Positions 19,225 through 28,775 of a stretch of DNA of 64,000 nucleotides are shown piece by piece. Positions within the stretch are counted from its first letter, which is position 1; every line of letters begins with the position of its first letter. The stretch is from Aliiroseovarius halocynthiae (GTDB lineage: Bacteria > Pseudomonadota > Alphaproteobacteria > Rhodobacterales > Rhodobacteraceae): assembly GCF_007004645.1 (NCBI RefSeq), contig NZ_ML660023.1, positions 62,001-126,000 on the forward strand, read 5' to 3'. Position numbers and translations under genes: made by a program. The notes beneath the pieces were generated by a model. The model made no database searches, had not been told where the DNA came from, and saw only the letters and a program-made list of their open reading frames with translations.

Positions 19225-19948
19225 GATTGTGCTCGATACAGAAACCACCGGCTTTGATCCTGAAAGCGGTGACCGGATTGTGGAAATCGGGTGTCTTGAG
19301 CTGATGAACCACATGCCGACCGGGCGGACCTATCACCAATATATCAACCCAGAACGCGGGATGCCGGACGAGGCGTTTGGCGTTCACGGCATCGGCCCCG
19401 ACCTTCTGGCCAGCCCCCGTCCCGCTGAACCGGGCGAGGTGATTTTGAAAGACAAACCCGTTTTCAAAGAGGTTGGGCAAGCTTTTCTGGATTTTATCGG
19501 CGACGCCAAACTGGTCATTCACAATGCCAGCTTTGACATGAAATTCCTGAATGCCGAGCTGAAATGGGTGGGTTTGCCGCAGATCCCTTGGGAACGCGCG
19601 TTGGACACATTGGCGATGGCGCGCAGTAAATTTCCGGGCGCGCCCGCGTCGCTGGATGCGCTCTGCCGTCGCTATGCAATCGACAACTCGTCGCGAACGC
19701 TGCACGGCGCGCTGTTGGACAGTGAAATTCTAGCCGAGGTGTATCTTGAGCTGATCGGGGGCCGTCAGCCGGACCTTGTTTTGGCAGGTGATCAGGCGTC
19801 GGCCGGATCAAGTGAAGCAGGTGAAAACTGGCGCCCGCGCCCACGTCCTGAAGCCCTGCCCGCGCGGATCCACGAAAAAGAAACCGCCGCCCATGACGCT
19901 TTTGTAGAAAAGCTGGGCGACGGTGCAATCTGGAAGAAGTTTCAGTAA
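19217..19948 (+). CDS. dnaQ: DNA polymerase III epsilon subunit (proofreading exonuclease)
   Basis: The 3'-5' exonuclease that proofreads for DNA polymerase III. The 243-residue protein has the DEDD-family Exo I motif DTETTGFD at residues 6-13, Exo II in [13 protein letters not shown], and Exo III in [15 protein letters not shown]. The C-terminal tail (about residues 175-243) is charged and would contact the alpha subunit. It is the last gene of the maf-aroE-coaE-dnaQ operon and converges on secB with only about 20 bases between. Confidence 0.95.
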   Translation: MREIVLDTETTGFDPESGDRIVEIGCLELMNHMPTGRTYHQYINPERGMPDEAFGVHGIGPDLLASPRPAEPGEVILKDKPVFKEVGQAFLDFIGDAKLVIHNASFDMKFLNAELKWVGLPQIPWERALDTLAMARSKFPGAPASLDALCRRYAIDNSSRTLHGALLDSEILAEVYLELIGGRQPDLVLAGDQASAGSSEAGENWRPRPRPEALPARIHEKETAAHDAFVEKLGDGAIWKKFQ

Positions 19949-19969
19949 GTTAGCTGAAACGATGTCTAT

Positions 19970-20461
19970 TTAGCTTACCGGAGCATCTGCCTTTTCAGCA
20001 GCTGCGCGGCGCTCGATTTCGTTGCGGTACAGGGCAAGGAAATCGACAGTGTCCAGGTTCAGCGGCGGGAAGCCACCGTCACGGGTCACGTCCGACACGA
20101 TGCGACGCACAAACGGGAACAGCATGCGCGGGCATTCGATCATCAGGAACGGGTGCAGCTGCTCTTCTGGCACGTTTTCCACGTGGAAAATACCCGAATA
20201 TTCCAGCTCCATCAGGAACAGCTGTTCGCCGTTGGCCTTGTTTTTCGAGCCGATGGTGTATTTCGTGATCACTTCAAACTGGTGATCTGCTGGGCGTTTC
20301 TTGGCATCCAGCGCAACTTCGACGTTGATGTCGGGCTGAACTTCGCCCTGAACGCCTTTTTGCGCCAGAATGTTTTCAAACGACATATCACGAATAAATT
20401 GACCCAGAACCTGCATTTTAGGCGGAACGGGGGGCGTCTGTGGGGTGGCTTCGTCGGCCAT
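19970..20461 (-). CDS. secB: Protein-export chaperone SecB
   Basis: Keeps precursor proteins unfolded and delivers them to SecA. The 163-residue protein carries the SecB core (YIRD-like FIRDMSFENI, VTKYTIGSKN-type strand, HPFLMIECPRMLFPFVRRIVSDVTRDGGFPPLNLDTVDF; read here in separate segments). Two in-frame ATGs are available; I use the second (MADEATPQ) because GGAG lies six bases before it, while it abuts the first. Its partner gene secA is at 43.9 kb. Confidence 0.95.
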   Translation of the reverse strand: MADEATPQTPPVPPKMQVLGQFIRDMSFENILAQKGVQGEVQPDINVEVALDAKKRPADHQFEVITKYTIGSKNKANGEQLFLMELEYSGIFHVENVPEEQLHPFLMIECPRMLFPFVRRIVSDVTRDGGFPPLNLDTVDFLALYRNEIERRAAAEKADAPVS

Positions 20462-20565
20462 AGTCATCTCCTTCGGGAAAAACTGTCGGGGATGTGCTTA
20501 TCAGGTTGCACGAAGACCCTCAACTAAGGGTTTTCCCAAGGCGGGATAATCGCTATCAGCGCTGC

Positions 20566-21087
20566 ATGAAAACGATGATCCCTACATGGGTGGACGGCAC
20601 CCTGACCCCGGTTGAAAAGCTTGAGGCACATGTGAAAGGCCTGCGCCACAAGGCTGTGTCGGTGTTTTTGATCTGCGACGGTCAGGTTTTGATCCAACAA
20701 CGCGCGGCGGGGAAATACCATACGCCAAACCTGTGGGCGAACACCTGCTGCACCCATCCGCATTGGTGCGAAGACCCGCGTGACTGTGCGATCCGCAGGT
20801 TGGATGAAGAGCTGGGCATTAAAGGCGTCGATCCGGTCTGGGTCGAGAACCTGGAGTATCGCGCCGATGTGGGCGGCGATCTGATCGAACACGAGGTTGT
20901 CGACCTGTTTGTCATTCACTGCGACACACGCCCAAATCTGGACCTGAACCCGGACGAGGTTCAGGCCGTCGATTGGCAGGATCGCGCTGCGTTAGAGACG
21001 AATATCGCGGAAAACCCGGATCAATTTACGCCGTGGCTTCAGATCTATATGCGCAAGCACTCGACCTCAGTGTTTGGTCCAGCCTGA
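20566..21087 (+). CDS. idi: Isopentenyl-diphosphate delta-isomerase
   Basis: Converts isopentenyl diphosphate to dimethylallyl diphosphate for isoprenoid synthesis. The 173-residue protein is of the type I Nudix-fold class: LWANTCCTHPHW holds the catalytic cysteine, a Nudix-like REL(D)EELGI-type segment (RRLDEELGI) follows, and EYRADVGGDLIEHEVVDLF matches the metal and substrate region. I chose the ATG of MKTMIPTW by family similarity; it has no clear Shine-Dalgarno and another ATG lies three codons on. The last 21 bases overlap fxsA tail to tail. Confidence 0.93.
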   Translation: MKTMIPTWVDGTLTPVEKLEAHVKGLRHKAVSVFLICDGQVLIQQRAAGKYHTPNLWANTCCTHPHWCEDPRDCAIRRLDEELGIKGVDPVWVENLEYRADVGGDLIEHEVVDLFVIHCDTRPNLDLNPDEVQAVDWQDRAALETNIAENPDQFTPWLQIYMRKHSTSVFGPA

Positions 21088-21573
21088 GGGACCTTCGACA
21101 CCCGGATGCGTTGGGCGCTTCTCGGGCGTCACATCGGTGAAATCGCCGTCAATCACTTCGTCATCTGCACGCGGTTGGCGGCGCGTATCTTGATGCATAT
21201 CCTGCCCGCCCATCGAGAAGCTTTGTACCTTCACCCGCGATCGCGCCCAGTTGAAAACCGCACGGCGCACCGCGGGGATCAGCAGGGCAAAGCCGACAAA
21301 ATCGGTGAAAAAGCCGGGTGTCAGCAGCAACGCACCCGAAAACAGGATCATTGCGCCATGGGCCAACGGCTCGGTCGGGTCATTCAGCTTGCCGAAACTG
21401 TCACGCAGTTGTGACATCGCCAATGCGCCTTGCGCACGCATCAATTGGGTGCCGACGACGGCAGTTAACACAACGATACCAAGGGTCCACCACAGCCCGA
21501 TTGCACCGCCAACTTGGATGAACAGGGCGATCTCAATCAGCGGAACGGCGATGAACAATGCAAAAAGCCACAT
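21067..21573 (-). CDS. fxsA: FxsA family membrane protein
   Basis: A small inner-membrane protein; in E. coli FxsA affects phage F exclusion, but the general role is unclear. The 168-residue sequence has about four hydrophobic segments, starting MWLFALFIAVPLIEIALF, with the family signature LLLTPGFFTDFVGFALLIP. The tail is hydrophilic and cytoplasmic. I begin at this ATG because GGAG lies ten bases before it and the membrane domain starts here, although the frame is open for 17 more codons. It is divergent from timA. Confidence 0.9.
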   Translation of the reverse strand: MWLFALFIAVPLIEIALFIQVGGAIGLWWTLGIVVLTAVVGTQLMRAQGALAMSQLRDSFGKLNDPTEPLAHGAMILFSGALLLTPGFFTDFVGFALLIPAVRRAVFNWARSRVKVQSFSMGGQDMHQDTRRQPRADDEVIDGDFTDVTPEKRPTHPGVEGPSGWTKH

Positions 21574-21678
21574 AGCAATGGGTCTCCTTTTCGTGTGACC
21601 GGTGGACTTGGCCGGGTACTGCACCTACATATGTCACCGATGAACGCGTTTCCAGTTGGCGCTTAAAATGAGGTATCC

Positions 21679-22338
21679 ATGAGCTCTTCCCTGATCCAGC
21701 TTCTTGTCCTTGGCGGCATTGCCCTGTTTTTGATTTTGCGCCTGCGCGATGTGCTGGGTACGCGCGAAGGGTTTGAAAAGCCCGTTGTCCCGCGTCAAGA
21801 GGATCGCCGCCTTGACCGCAATAGCCTTGAAGTGATCGAGGGTGGCCCGGATCGGGACATTCTGGATCATGCCGCAGAAGGCAGCCCCAGTGCGTTGGCG
21901 TTGGCCGCCATGAAGTCCAACGAACCGTCGTTTAATGTCGGCGAGTTTCTGGGCGGCGCCCGCGGTGCCTACGAAATGATCCTGATGGGGTTCGAAGCAG
22001 GCGACATGGCGCAGATCAAGCCGTTTCTGTCGGATGATGTGTATGAAACCTTCGCCAGCGTGGTCGAAGCCCGCGACGCGCAGGGTTTGACCGTTGAGGC
22101 GAAATTTGTCGGCGTGCGCGAGCTGAAGCTGGAAGAGGCTGCGTTTGACACAACCACGCGCGAAGGCGAAATCACCGTGAAATTCGTGGGCGAGCTGACG
22201 TCGGTCGTGCGCGACAAGGGCGGCGATATCATCGAGGGCAACCCGAACGAAGTGAAGCGCCAGAAGGACGTCTGGACCTTCGCCCGCGTCATGGGGTCGG
22301 ACAACCCGAACTGGCAACTTGTCGCCACGGGCGGCTGA
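21679..22338 (+). CDS. timA: Tim44/TimA family membrane-anchored protein
   Basis: 219 residues. A single N-terminal membrane helix (about residues 5-22) is followed by a short linker and a Tim44-like domain (FNVGEFLGGARGAYEMILMGFEAGD, then the beta-rich C-terminal part). Alphaproteobacterial TimA is the proposed ancestor of the mitochondrial import protein Tim44; its bacterial job is not settled. It is divergent from fxsA, and the stop overlaps the mltA start (TGATG), so timA, mltA and smr form an operon. Confidence 0.9.
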   Translation: MSSSLIQLLVLGGIALFLILRLRDVLGTREGFEKPVVPRQEDRRLDRNSLEVIEGGPDRDILDHAAEGSPSALALAAMKSNEPSFNVGEFLGGARGAYEMILMGFEAGDMAQIKPFLSDDVYETFASVVEARDAQGLTVEAKFVGVRELKLEEAAFDTTTREGEITVKFVGELTSVVRDKGGDIIEGNPNEVKRQKDVWTFARVMGSDNPNWQLVATGG

Positions 22339-23366
22339 TGCTTCGGGGGCTGGCATGTGCGCTGGCCCTTTTGGCCATGCCTGCCCATGCAGGCTTGGGC
22401 GAGGCGCGTATCACCCTAATTCCATTTGAAGAACTTGATGGTTGGGAAGATGACAACCATCAAGACGCGTTGCGCGTGTTTCTGGACACCTGCCGCGATC
22501 TGGATGAACCGCAGTGGCGGCCGATCTGCGCAGTGGCCCAGACACAAAGCGATGGCAAAGCGTTTTTCGAGATCTTTTTTCGACCGCTTCTGATCGAAGA
22601 CGGGGCTACCCCCCTTTTCACCGCCTATTACGAACCGGAACTTCAAGGCTCGCGGTTCGAGACTTCAGTCTATCGCTATCCTGTTTACGCCAAACCCCCC
22701 GAGGTTGCGGGTCAGCAATGGCTTCCCCGGCGAAACATCGAAGAGGGCGATACCATGAAGGGTCGCGGGCTAGAGATCGCGTGGGTCTCGGATCCTGTGG
22801 ATCTTCAATTCCTGCAAATTCAGGGCTCTGGCCGCATTCGTCTGTCTGACGGCAGCAGCATCCGTTTGGGCTATGGTGGGTCCAACGGGCATAGTTTCCG
22901 ATCGCTTGGGAAAGAGCTGGTCCGGCGGGGTGTGTATAACCAACACCAGGTGTCGCAGGCCGTGATCCGCAATTGGGTGCGCCGCAATCCGGAAGCGGGG
23001 CATGATTTGCTGATGTCGAACCCATCGTATGTGTTTTTCCGAAAAATTGGTGCGGTGTCTGCCGAAAAGGGTCCGCTTGGGGCGATGAACCGTTCGATCA
23101 CGGCGCATCGGTCATTGGCGGTCGACCCGAAATATACGCCCTTAGGGGCGCCGGTTTGGCTGGAAAAAGACGGCGCCGAGCCGTTTCGCCGCCTCATGGT
23201 TGCGCAAGACACCGGATCGCGGGTCAAGGGCGCACAGCGGGCGGATATTTTCTGGGGAACCGGTGATCAAGCGGGTAAGCTGGCAGGGCAGATCAAGGAT
23301 CAGGGCCGGATGCTGGTCCTTTTGCCCATCCAGCGTGCCTACGCTTTGCTGCCCGAGGAAGAGTGA
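22338..23366 (+). CDS. mltA: Membrane-bound lytic murein transglycosylase A
   Basis: Cleaves peptidoglycan glycan strands in the periplasm. The 342-residue protein begins with a signal peptide that probably ends after AMPAHA (residue 18); no lipobox cysteine is there, unlike E. coli MltA. The MltA domain follows (PLFTAYYEPEL, QIQGSGRIRL), then the C-terminal 3D domain with the catalytic aspartate in VAQDTGSRVKGAQRADIFWG. It lies one base from smr. Confidence 0.94.
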   Translation: MLRGLACALALLAMPAHAGLGEARITLIPFEELDGWEDDNHQDALRVFLDTCRDLDEPQWRPICAVAQTQSDGKAFFEIFFRPLLIEDGATPLFTAYYEPELQGSRFETSVYRYPVYAKPPEVAGQQWLPRRNIEEGDTMKGRGLEIAWVSDPVDLQFLQIQGSGRIRLSDGSSIRLGYGGSNGHSFRSLGKELVRRGVYNQHQVSQAVIRNWVRRNPEAGHDLLMSNPSYVFFRKIGAVSAEKGPLGAMNRSITAHRSLAVDPKYTPLGAPVWLEKDGAEPFRRLMVAQDTGSRVKGAQRADIFWGTGDQAGKLAGQIKDQGRMLVLLPIQRAYALLPEEE

Positions 23367-23367
23367 T

Positions 23368-23970
23368 ATGGCAAAGCGGCCAAAGACACTCAGCGCGGAT
23401 GACAAAGCGCTGTGGCAAAAGGTGACGGACAGCACGACGCGGTTGCGTCCGCCAAAGCCGTCAACCGCAAAAACCGAGACTATTCCAGCCGAACCTATCC
23501 CAAAACCACCGAAGCCGATCAAGGTCTCGCACCCGAAATTCCGTGTGGGCGAGCGGGCAAAGAAATCTGGAAACCTAAATGATCTGGCGCCTTCGTTGCG
23601 CGATCACATTGCAGCCGATCCGGTTGCGATGGACCGAAAGACATTCGGCAAGATGAAGAAAGGGCGGCTGTCGCCAGAGGCGCGGATTGATCTTCACGGG
23701 ATGACGATTGCGCAGGCGCACCCCATGCTGACGCGCTTTATTTTGAACGCCGTGGACGCCGACCGCCGACTTGTTTTGGTGATCACCGGCAAAGGCAAAC
23801 ACAAGGACGAGGGCGGCCCAATCCCTGTGCGGCACGGCGTCTTGCGCCATCAGGTGCCGCATTGGCTGAACACGGCCCCGCTTCGTCAACATGTGCTTCA
23901 AATCACCGAAGCGCATCTGAAACACGGCGGGCAAGGCGCCTATTACATCTATCTGCGCCGTCGGCGTTAG
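23368..23970 (+). CDS. Smr domain protein
   Basis: A 200-residue protein with a disordered, proline- and lysine-rich first half and a C-terminal Smr (MutS-related) domain. The domain shows IDLHGMT at residues 107-113, the conserved TGKGKH turn, and HGGQGAYYIYLRRRR at the end. Stand-alone Smr proteins are nicking or RNA-cleaving nucleases, and this one matches the YdaL/SmrA class; its target is unknown. The start is one base after the mltA stop. Its last four bases overlap the convergent hydrolase gene. Confidence 0.9.
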   Translation: MAKRPKTLSADDKALWQKVTDSTTRLRPPKPSTAKTETIPAEPIPKPPKPIKVSHPKFRVGERAKKSGNLNDLAPSLRDHIAADPVAMDRKTFGKMKKGRLSPEARIDLHGMTIAQAHPMLTRFILNAVDADRRLVLVITGKGKHKDEGGPIPVRHGVLRHQVPHWLNTAPLRQHVLQITEAHLKHGGQGAYYIYLRRRR

Positions 23971-25058
23971 GGTGATGTGTTGGGAATAACCAGACGTGTC
24001 GCGTTTTGAACTACCAAAACAGTTCCGGGCAACAGACCGGGGCGGACTGTTGGGCTGTCACTGATTGCGGTCGACAGGTTCGGAATGCTGTTGATCAGGC
24101 GCAGGAATGCGGGCGAGGCGAAGGCCACATTGTGATCCGCCTGCCCGTCGCTGAAGGCTGACAGATCCACAAGTGTTACGTCCAGCTCGGCCAATTCGGC
24201 GACGTCGGTATTGTTGCCAAGCCGCGCATTTTGCCCCGTCAGTCCGGCAGATAGTTTTAACGCCCGATCACGAGACGATGTGAAAATATAGAAAGGTTGT
24301 GGCAGCTTCCCGATGCGTTTGGCTTGCTGTCTGAACAGGTCCAAATCAATATCGGGCGAAATCAGAACGACCCCACCGATTTTGCTAAGCCCTTTTTGCC
24401 CGTCGGCGATTGCCATTTGGCGCAAGGCCTCCATCGACAAAAGCGCACCCATGGAATGCCCAACCAGCAGGATCTCATCCACGCCTGATTTCGAGACCGA
24501 GCGCAAGGTGGCCTCAAGCCCGTCCCGCGCAAACAGCATGGAATCGCGGTCATATCCGTATCCCAGCGGATGCCCGGCGCTGGGCCAGGAATAGTGGACG
24601 GGCAGGAAGGGCAGTTCCAGATCTGCGTTCAATTGAGCAAACCGGTAAAGGCCTTCGGAGAAACGGTTGTTGAACCCGTGGACAAAAACGGCTGCCGTTC
24701 GCTCCTCGCCCCGCCGTCCCCGCAATGCGCGCGACATCGCGGTTTCGAATGCGCGCTGCGAGGGGTAGCGTTCGTAACTATCCACAAGAAAGTGCTTCGC
24801 TGGGTCCGGGGTTTTTCGACCGGGCCAGTTAATCTCTCCGGGTTCGCGCTGTTTCGGGATCGAAACGCTTACCTCTCCAAACAGAAGATCGCCGCCGCGG
24901 TTGCTGGTCGGCGCACCGTTTTCGTCGGTTTCGCGGGTCGAGGTGACAAAGATGCTTTGCACATCACCAATTTGGCCCGCACCCGGCAAGAAGGTGATCG
25001 TGCCGCGCGGCGCGCAGGCGGAAAGGACCAGAACAACAAGAAAAACAAAACGGCGCAC
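23967..25058 (-). CDS. Alpha/beta hydrolase, DUF900-type lipoprotein
   Basis: 363 residues. The N-terminus is a lipoprotein signal ending in L-S-A-C15, so the enzyme is probably anchored outside the cytoplasm. The body is an alpha/beta hydrolase: AVFVHGFNNRFSEGLYRFAQL (oxyanion region typical of DUF900), the nucleophile elbow GHSMG, and a histidine in GQADHNVAF. Substrate unknown. It stands alone between smr and hslU. Confidence 0.85.
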   Translation of the reverse strand: MRRFVFLVVLVLSACAPRGTITFLPGAGQIGDVQSIFVTSTRETDENGAPTSNRGGDLLFGEVSVSIPKQREPGEINWPGRKTPDPAKHFLVDSYERYPSQRAFETAMSRALRGRRGEERTAAVFVHGFNNRFSEGLYRFAQLNADLELPFLPVHYSWPSAGHPLGYGYDRDSMLFARDGLEATLRSVSKSGVDEILLVGHSMGALLSMEALRQMAIADGQKGLSKIGGVVLISPDIDLDLFRQQAKRIGKLPQPFYIFTSSRDRALKLSAGLTGQNARLGNNTDVAELAELDVTLVDLSAFSDGQADHNVAFASPAFLRLINSIPNLSTAISDSPTVRPGLLPGTVLVVQNATRLVIPNTSP

Positions 25059-25115
25059 GGGGCAGTCTCCTGAAACACAGCTAATGGATAGCCGACGAGA
25101 CCGCCCCTGCCTAGA

Positions 25116-26423
25116 TCAAAGCACGTAGCGGCTGACGTCGGTCGAGGTCATAAGCGCGCCCAGATGCGTGTCGACAAAGGCTTTGTCGACCACAACAGTT
25201 TCGCCGCCCCGGTCCGGGGCCGAAAAGCTGAGTTCCTCGAACACGCGCTCCAACACGGTGTAAAGCCGCCGCGCACCGATGTTTTCCACGCTTTGGTTTA
25301 CGTCAGCGGCAATTGTTGCAAGGGCGGCGATGCCATCATCGGTGAAGCTGACCGTCACGTCCTCGGTCCCCATGAGGGCCGTGTACTGACGGGTCAGTGC
25401 GTTGTCGGTTTCGGTCAGGATGCGCACGAAATCCTCTTCCGTCAGGGCGCGCAGCTCGACGCGGATCGGCAGACGGCCCTGAAGTTCCGGCAACAGGTCC
25501 GAGGGCTTGGCCACGTGGAACGCGCCTGAGGCGATGAACAGGATATGATCCGTTTTCACCGCGCCGTGTTTGGTCGACACGGTGGTGCCCTCGATCAGCG
25601 GCAGCAGGTCGCGTTGAACGCCTTCGCGGCTGACATCGCCGCCCCGATTTTCGGTGCGTGCGCAGACCTTGTCGATTTCGTCCAAAAAGACGATGCCATT
25701 CTGTTCAACGGCTTCCAGTGCTGATTTAGTGACTGTTTCGTCATCCAGAAGCTTGTCGGCCTCGTCGGAAATCAGAACCTCATAGCTGTCGCGGACAGTC
25801 ATCTTTTTTGTCACGGTCCGCCCACCGAACGCTTTCCCAAACATGTCACCCAGATTCAGCATTCCCATGCCCTGCCCCGGTTGCCCCGGAATATCCATCA
25901 TTGGCATTGGGTTCGAGGTATCGGCGATTTCCAACTCGATCTCGTGGTCGTCCAGTTCACCGGTACGCAGCTTTTTGCGGAACATTTCGCGCGTGGCGTC
26001 GCGGGCATCAGATCCGGCGATGGCTTCGATCACGCGATCCTCGGCGGCTTCTTCGGCGCGGGCCTTCACGTCTTCGCGCATATGCTCGCGGGTTTGGATG
26101 ATGGCTGCGTCCACCAGATCACGCACGATCTGTTCGACGTCACGACCAACATAGCCGACCTCGGTGAACTTGGTGGCTTCAACCTTCAAAAACGGCGCAC
26201 GGGCGAGCTTTGCCAAGCGGCGGCTAATCTCGGTCTTGCCGACACCGGTGGGGCCAATCATCAGGATATTCTTCGGGTAAACTTCGTCGCGAAGGTCATC
26301 CGCCAGCTGTTTTCGACGCCAGCGATTGCGCAGGGCCACGGCAACGGCGCGTTTGGCGTCATTCTGGCCAATGATGAAACGGTCAAGTTCCGAGACAATC
26401 TCGCGCGGGGTCAGATCGGTCAT
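25116..26423 (-). CDS. hslU: ATP-dependent protease ATPase subunit HslU
   Basis: The AAA+ unfoldase that feeds the HslV peptidase. It is 435 residues from the ATG of [22 protein letters not shown] is eight bases upstream. Walker A GPTGVGKT, the [15 protein letters not shown] pore-region signature, Walker B FLDEIDKV, and the C-terminal [20 protein letters not shown] with a terminal YVL tail (the tail activates HslV in this family) are all present. It overlaps the preceding acetyltransferase gene by four bases (ATGA). Confidence 0.97.
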   Translation of the reverse strand: MTDLTPREIVSELDRFIIGQNDAKRAVAVALRNRWRRKQLADDLRDEVYPKNILMIGPTGVGKTEISRRLAKLARAPFLKVEATKFTEVGYVGRDVEQIVRDLVDAAIIQTREHMREDVKARAEEAAEDRVIEAIAGSDARDATREMFRKKLRTGELDDHEIELEIADTSNPMPMMDIPGQPGQGMGMLNLGDMFGKAFGGRTVTKKMTVRDSYEVLISDEADKLLDDETVTKSALEAVEQNGIVFLDEIDKVCARTENRGGDVSREGVQRDLLPLIEGTTVSTKHGAVKTDHILFIASGAFHVAKPSDLLPELQGRLPIRVELRALTEEDFVRILTETDNALTRQYTALMGTEDVTVSFTDDGIAALATIAADVNQSVENIGARRLYTVLERVFEELSFSAPDRGGETVVVDKAFVDTHLGALMTSTDVSRYVL

Positions 26424-26956
26424 GTGGTGTTTCCTTTCTTTAGGCGCATCAGCAGGCAATCTGCCGTGCGGCCTTTAAATTCTGGGATCACGGCAAATCC
26501 GGCCTTTTCATAGGCGCGAACAGCGCGGATATTCGCAGGATCGGGGTCGATGATGATATCGTCATGCCCGATGCTGCGCAGGTAGGTGGTGAAATCCTTC
26601 AGGATGCGTGTTCCAAGGCCCTTCGACATCAGATCCGCTGGCCCGATCGACAAATCGACACCCACAGTTTCCGGCGACAGCCAGGTAAGCCATGGGTATT
26701 CCTTGCACAGCTCTTCGGTCTGGTGGTCGCCGATAACCCAATATTGGATATAGCCGATGGGTGTATCATTCAGCACAAACAGAAACGGATGCGATGGGTC
26801 GTGGCCTTCAAGCATATCGTTGATAAATCCAAGCTCTTCTTCGGGGTCGTCGCCCCACCATTCCCGCCAATGCGGCAGATACATCCACTTGCGCAGCAAG
26901 GGCATATCGTCAGGCGTCATTGGCCGGAATGTCAGATCAGCCTGCAATCGTCTCAA
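26420..26956 (-). CDS. GNAT acetyltransferase, AAC(6')-like, lying between hslV and hslU
   Basis: A 178-residue GNAT protein. [28 protein letters not shown] and the acetyl-CoA segment with [17 protein letters not shown] look like the aminoglycoside 6'-N-acetyltransferase/IucB-type branch. The true substrate cannot be inferred; resistance should not be assumed. It overlaps both neighbours, hslV by 20 bases and hslU by 4, so it is translated as part of the protease operon. The start is uncertain: TTG at 26956 or TTG three codons later; neither has a strong Shine-Dalgarno site. Confidence 0.82.
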   Translation of the reverse strand: MRRLQADLTFRPMTPDDMPLLRKWMYLPHWREWWGDDPEEELGFINDMLEGHDPSHPFLFVLNDTPIGYIQYWVIGDHQTEELCKEYPWLTWLSPETVGVDLSIGPADLMSKGLGTRILKDFTTYLRSIGHDDIIIDPDPANIRAVRAYEKAGFAVIPEFKGRTADCLLMRLKKGNTT

Positions 26957-27494
26957 CCGTTAGGTTTCCATTGGTATAGACACAAATATCGGCGGCAATC
27001 GCCATGGCTTTGCGGGCCACGCCTTCAGCGTCCAGATCGCTGTCCATCAGGCCACGCGCGGCGGCCAGTGCGAAGTTTCCGCCCGATCCGATGGCGGCCA
27101 CGTCATGTTCAGGCTCTAGCACGTCGCCAGCGCCGGTGATCACGAACAGATCCTTGCCGTCGGTGACGATCAGCATCGCCTCTAGCTTTTGCAGGTATTT
27201 GTCGGTGCGCCAGTCCTTTGCCAGCTCGACCGAGGCACGGGCCAGTTGGCCGGGCGTAGCTTCCAGCTTGGCCTCCAGACGCTCCAGCAATGTAAACGCA
27301 TCCGCAGTCGATCCGGCAAAGCCAGCGACAACATCAAACCCGCCGGGGGACAGACGCCGCACTTTGCGTGCGGTGCCTTTGATGACGGTTGGGCCCAAAC
27401 TGACCTGCCCGTCGCCTGCGACAACTACTTTACCATTTTTACGCACGCCGATGATCGTCGTGCCATGCCAGCCGGGAAATTCCGTATCCGCCAT
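26937..27494 (-). CDS. hslV: ATP-dependent protease peptidase subunit HslV
   Basis: The proteasome-like threonine peptidase of HslUV. The 185-residue precursor would be processed before T12 in [25 protein letters not shown], making T12 the nucleophile. [16 protein letters not shown] and [11 protein letters not shown] are further family markers. A GGAGG-type site precedes the ATG. A RpoH-like promoter lies just upstream. Confidence 0.97.
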   Translation of the reverse strand: MADTEFPGWHGTTIIGVRKNGKVVVAGDGQVSLGPTVIKGTARKVRRLSPGGFDVVAGFAGSTADAFTLLERLEAKLEATPGQLARASVELAKDWRTDKYLQKLEAMLIVTDGKDLFVITGAGDVLEPEHDVAAIGSGGNFALAAARGLMDSDLDAEGVARKAMAIAADICVYTNGNLTVETIAG

Positions 27495-27520
27495 ATCGCC
27501 TCCAAATTCGGTTTCACCCT

Positions 27521-27549
27521 ATATGGACACGCGATTTGCGACGCACAAG
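27521..27549 (-). promoter_or_regulatory. Probable RpoH (sigma-32) promoter of hslV-GNAT-hslU
   Basis: On the minus strand, CTTG is followed by an 18-base spacer and TCCATAT. This agrees with heat-shock promoters of alphaproteobacteria (CTTG, 17-18 bases, CYTATNT-like) and with the role of HslUV. It ends about 27 bases before the hslV ATG. Confidence 0.6.
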
Positions 27550-27590
27550 CACCTGCCTGCGCGAAGGGACGATTCCCGCCGAGATGGGGG

Positions 27591-27693
27591 TTAGCGTTTC
27601 AGGTTCTAATGAGGCCGCATTCGCTGCCTCTCGCCTTCGGCTCAAACACGATTGCGTCCCCACATGGTTCGGAAATTCCTGAAAACGCTTTAG
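27591..27693. repeat. Imperfect palindromic intergenic element, hemH 3' side
   Basis: The ends are TTAGCGTTTCAGG and, inverted, CTAAAGCGTTTTCAGG; they match except for two small indels. The CTAAAGCGTTT end is the same as that of the longer element at 40.7 kb. The interior shows no coding potential. The hemH stop codon TAA lies inside the right end. Confidence 0.5.
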
Positions 27694-28724
27694 CCCAGCC
27701 AGCCACCCAGATTGCGCTGGGCCACGCCGATCAGCGCGTCGATATGGGCGTCATCGTCGTTCAGGCAGGGAATATAGGTGAAGCTTTCGCCCCCGGCCTC
27801 GATAAAGGCCTCTTGGATCTCTTCCTGAATTTCCTCAAGCGTTTCAATGCAATCGGCTGAGAAAGCGGGCGCGATGACCGCGATGTTCTTCTTGCCGCCT
27901 TCTGCCAGACGGGCGACTTCTTCGACTGTGTAGGGCTTAAGCCATTCCTCGGGGCCAAAGACCGATTGGAAGGTCGTGGTGATGTCGGTGTCATCCCAAC
28001 CTAAACGTTCTTTCAGCAGACGTGTGCTTTTTTGACATTGGCAGTGATACGGGTCGCCCTGCATCAGATAGCGTTTCGGCATCCCGTGATAGGATACGAC
28101 AAGCAGATCCGGGCGCGTTTCCAGCGCGGCATAGCCCTTTTCCACTGACTGTGCCAAGGCGTCCACATAGGCGGGATCGTCGAAATAGGGCTCGATCGTG
28201 CGGGACGCGGGCTGCCATGTCTCTTCCATCAACGCGCGGAAGAATTGGTCGTTTGCAGTGCCCATCGTAGCCCCCGCATATTGCGGGTAAAGCGGGAAAA
28301 AGAGGATGCGATCACAGCCTGCCGCGACCATCTCGGACACTTTCGACTTAGTTGATGGGTTGCCATAGCGCATGCAGAAATCGACCATGACCTGATCGCC
28401 ATATTTGGCGTCAAATGCGTCTCTAAGCTTGCTGATTTGCGCCTTTGTGATCGTCATCAAAGGGCTTTCGTTCAGCTCTTCGTTCCAAATGGATTTATAC
28501 GCCTCGCCCGATGAAAACGGGCGTTTGGTCAGGATGATGGTTTGCAACAAGGGTTGCCATTTCCATGCGGGATAATCGATGACGCGCTTGTCTGACAGGA
28601 ATTCGCCCAGATAGCGGCGCATCGACCAATAGTCATATCCGTCGGGCGTGCCAAGGTTGGCGAACAGGATGCCGACTTTGCGGGCGGGAAGTTTCGGGTG
28701 GTCCGTGGGCATTTGCATAATCAT
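27690..28724 (-). CDS. hemH: Ferrochelatase
   Basis: Inserts ferrous iron into protoporphyrin IX, the last step of heme synthesis. The 344-residue protein has GILFANLGTPDGYDYWSMRRYL at the N-terminus, FPLYPQYAGATMGTANDQ in the middle, the catalytic-histidine region VVSYHGMPKRYLMQGDPYHCQC and the acidic ETLEEIQEE. AAGGA lies seven bases before the first ATG. hemJ (16.4 kb), which makes its substrate, is also in the window. Confidence 0.97.
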   Translation of the reverse strand: MIMQMPTDHPKLPARKVGILFANLGTPDGYDYWSMRRYLGEFLSDKRVIDYPAWKWQPLLQTIILTKRPFSSGEAYKSIWNEELNESPLMTITKAQISKLRDAFDAKYGDQVMVDFCMRYGNPSTKSKVSEMVAAGCDRILFFPLYPQYAGATMGTANDQFFRALMEETWQPASRTIEPYFDDPAYVDALAQSVEKGYAALETRPDLLVVSYHGMPKRYLMQGDPYHCQCQKSTRLLKERLGWDDTDITTTFQSVFGPEEWLKPYTVEEVARLAEGGKKNIAVIAPAFSADCIETLEEIQEEIQEAFIEAGGESFTYIPCLNDDDAHIDALIGVAQRNLGGWLG

Positions 28725-28775
28725 GGCTACGTCCTTGTTCGCGTCTCAGATCACTTAACCGGAATAAATTTCAGG

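Noticed and set aside
20175-20190. Perfect palindrome TTTTCCACGTGGAAAA in secB
   Set aside because: Shares only the CACGTG centre with parS, with four mismatches; may be chance from the protein sequence FHVENV.
26420-26956. Reading the GNAT gene as an aminoglycoside resistance gene
   Set aside because: Similarity is to a broad branch that includes housekeeping acetyltransferases; nothing in the sequence fixes the substrate.
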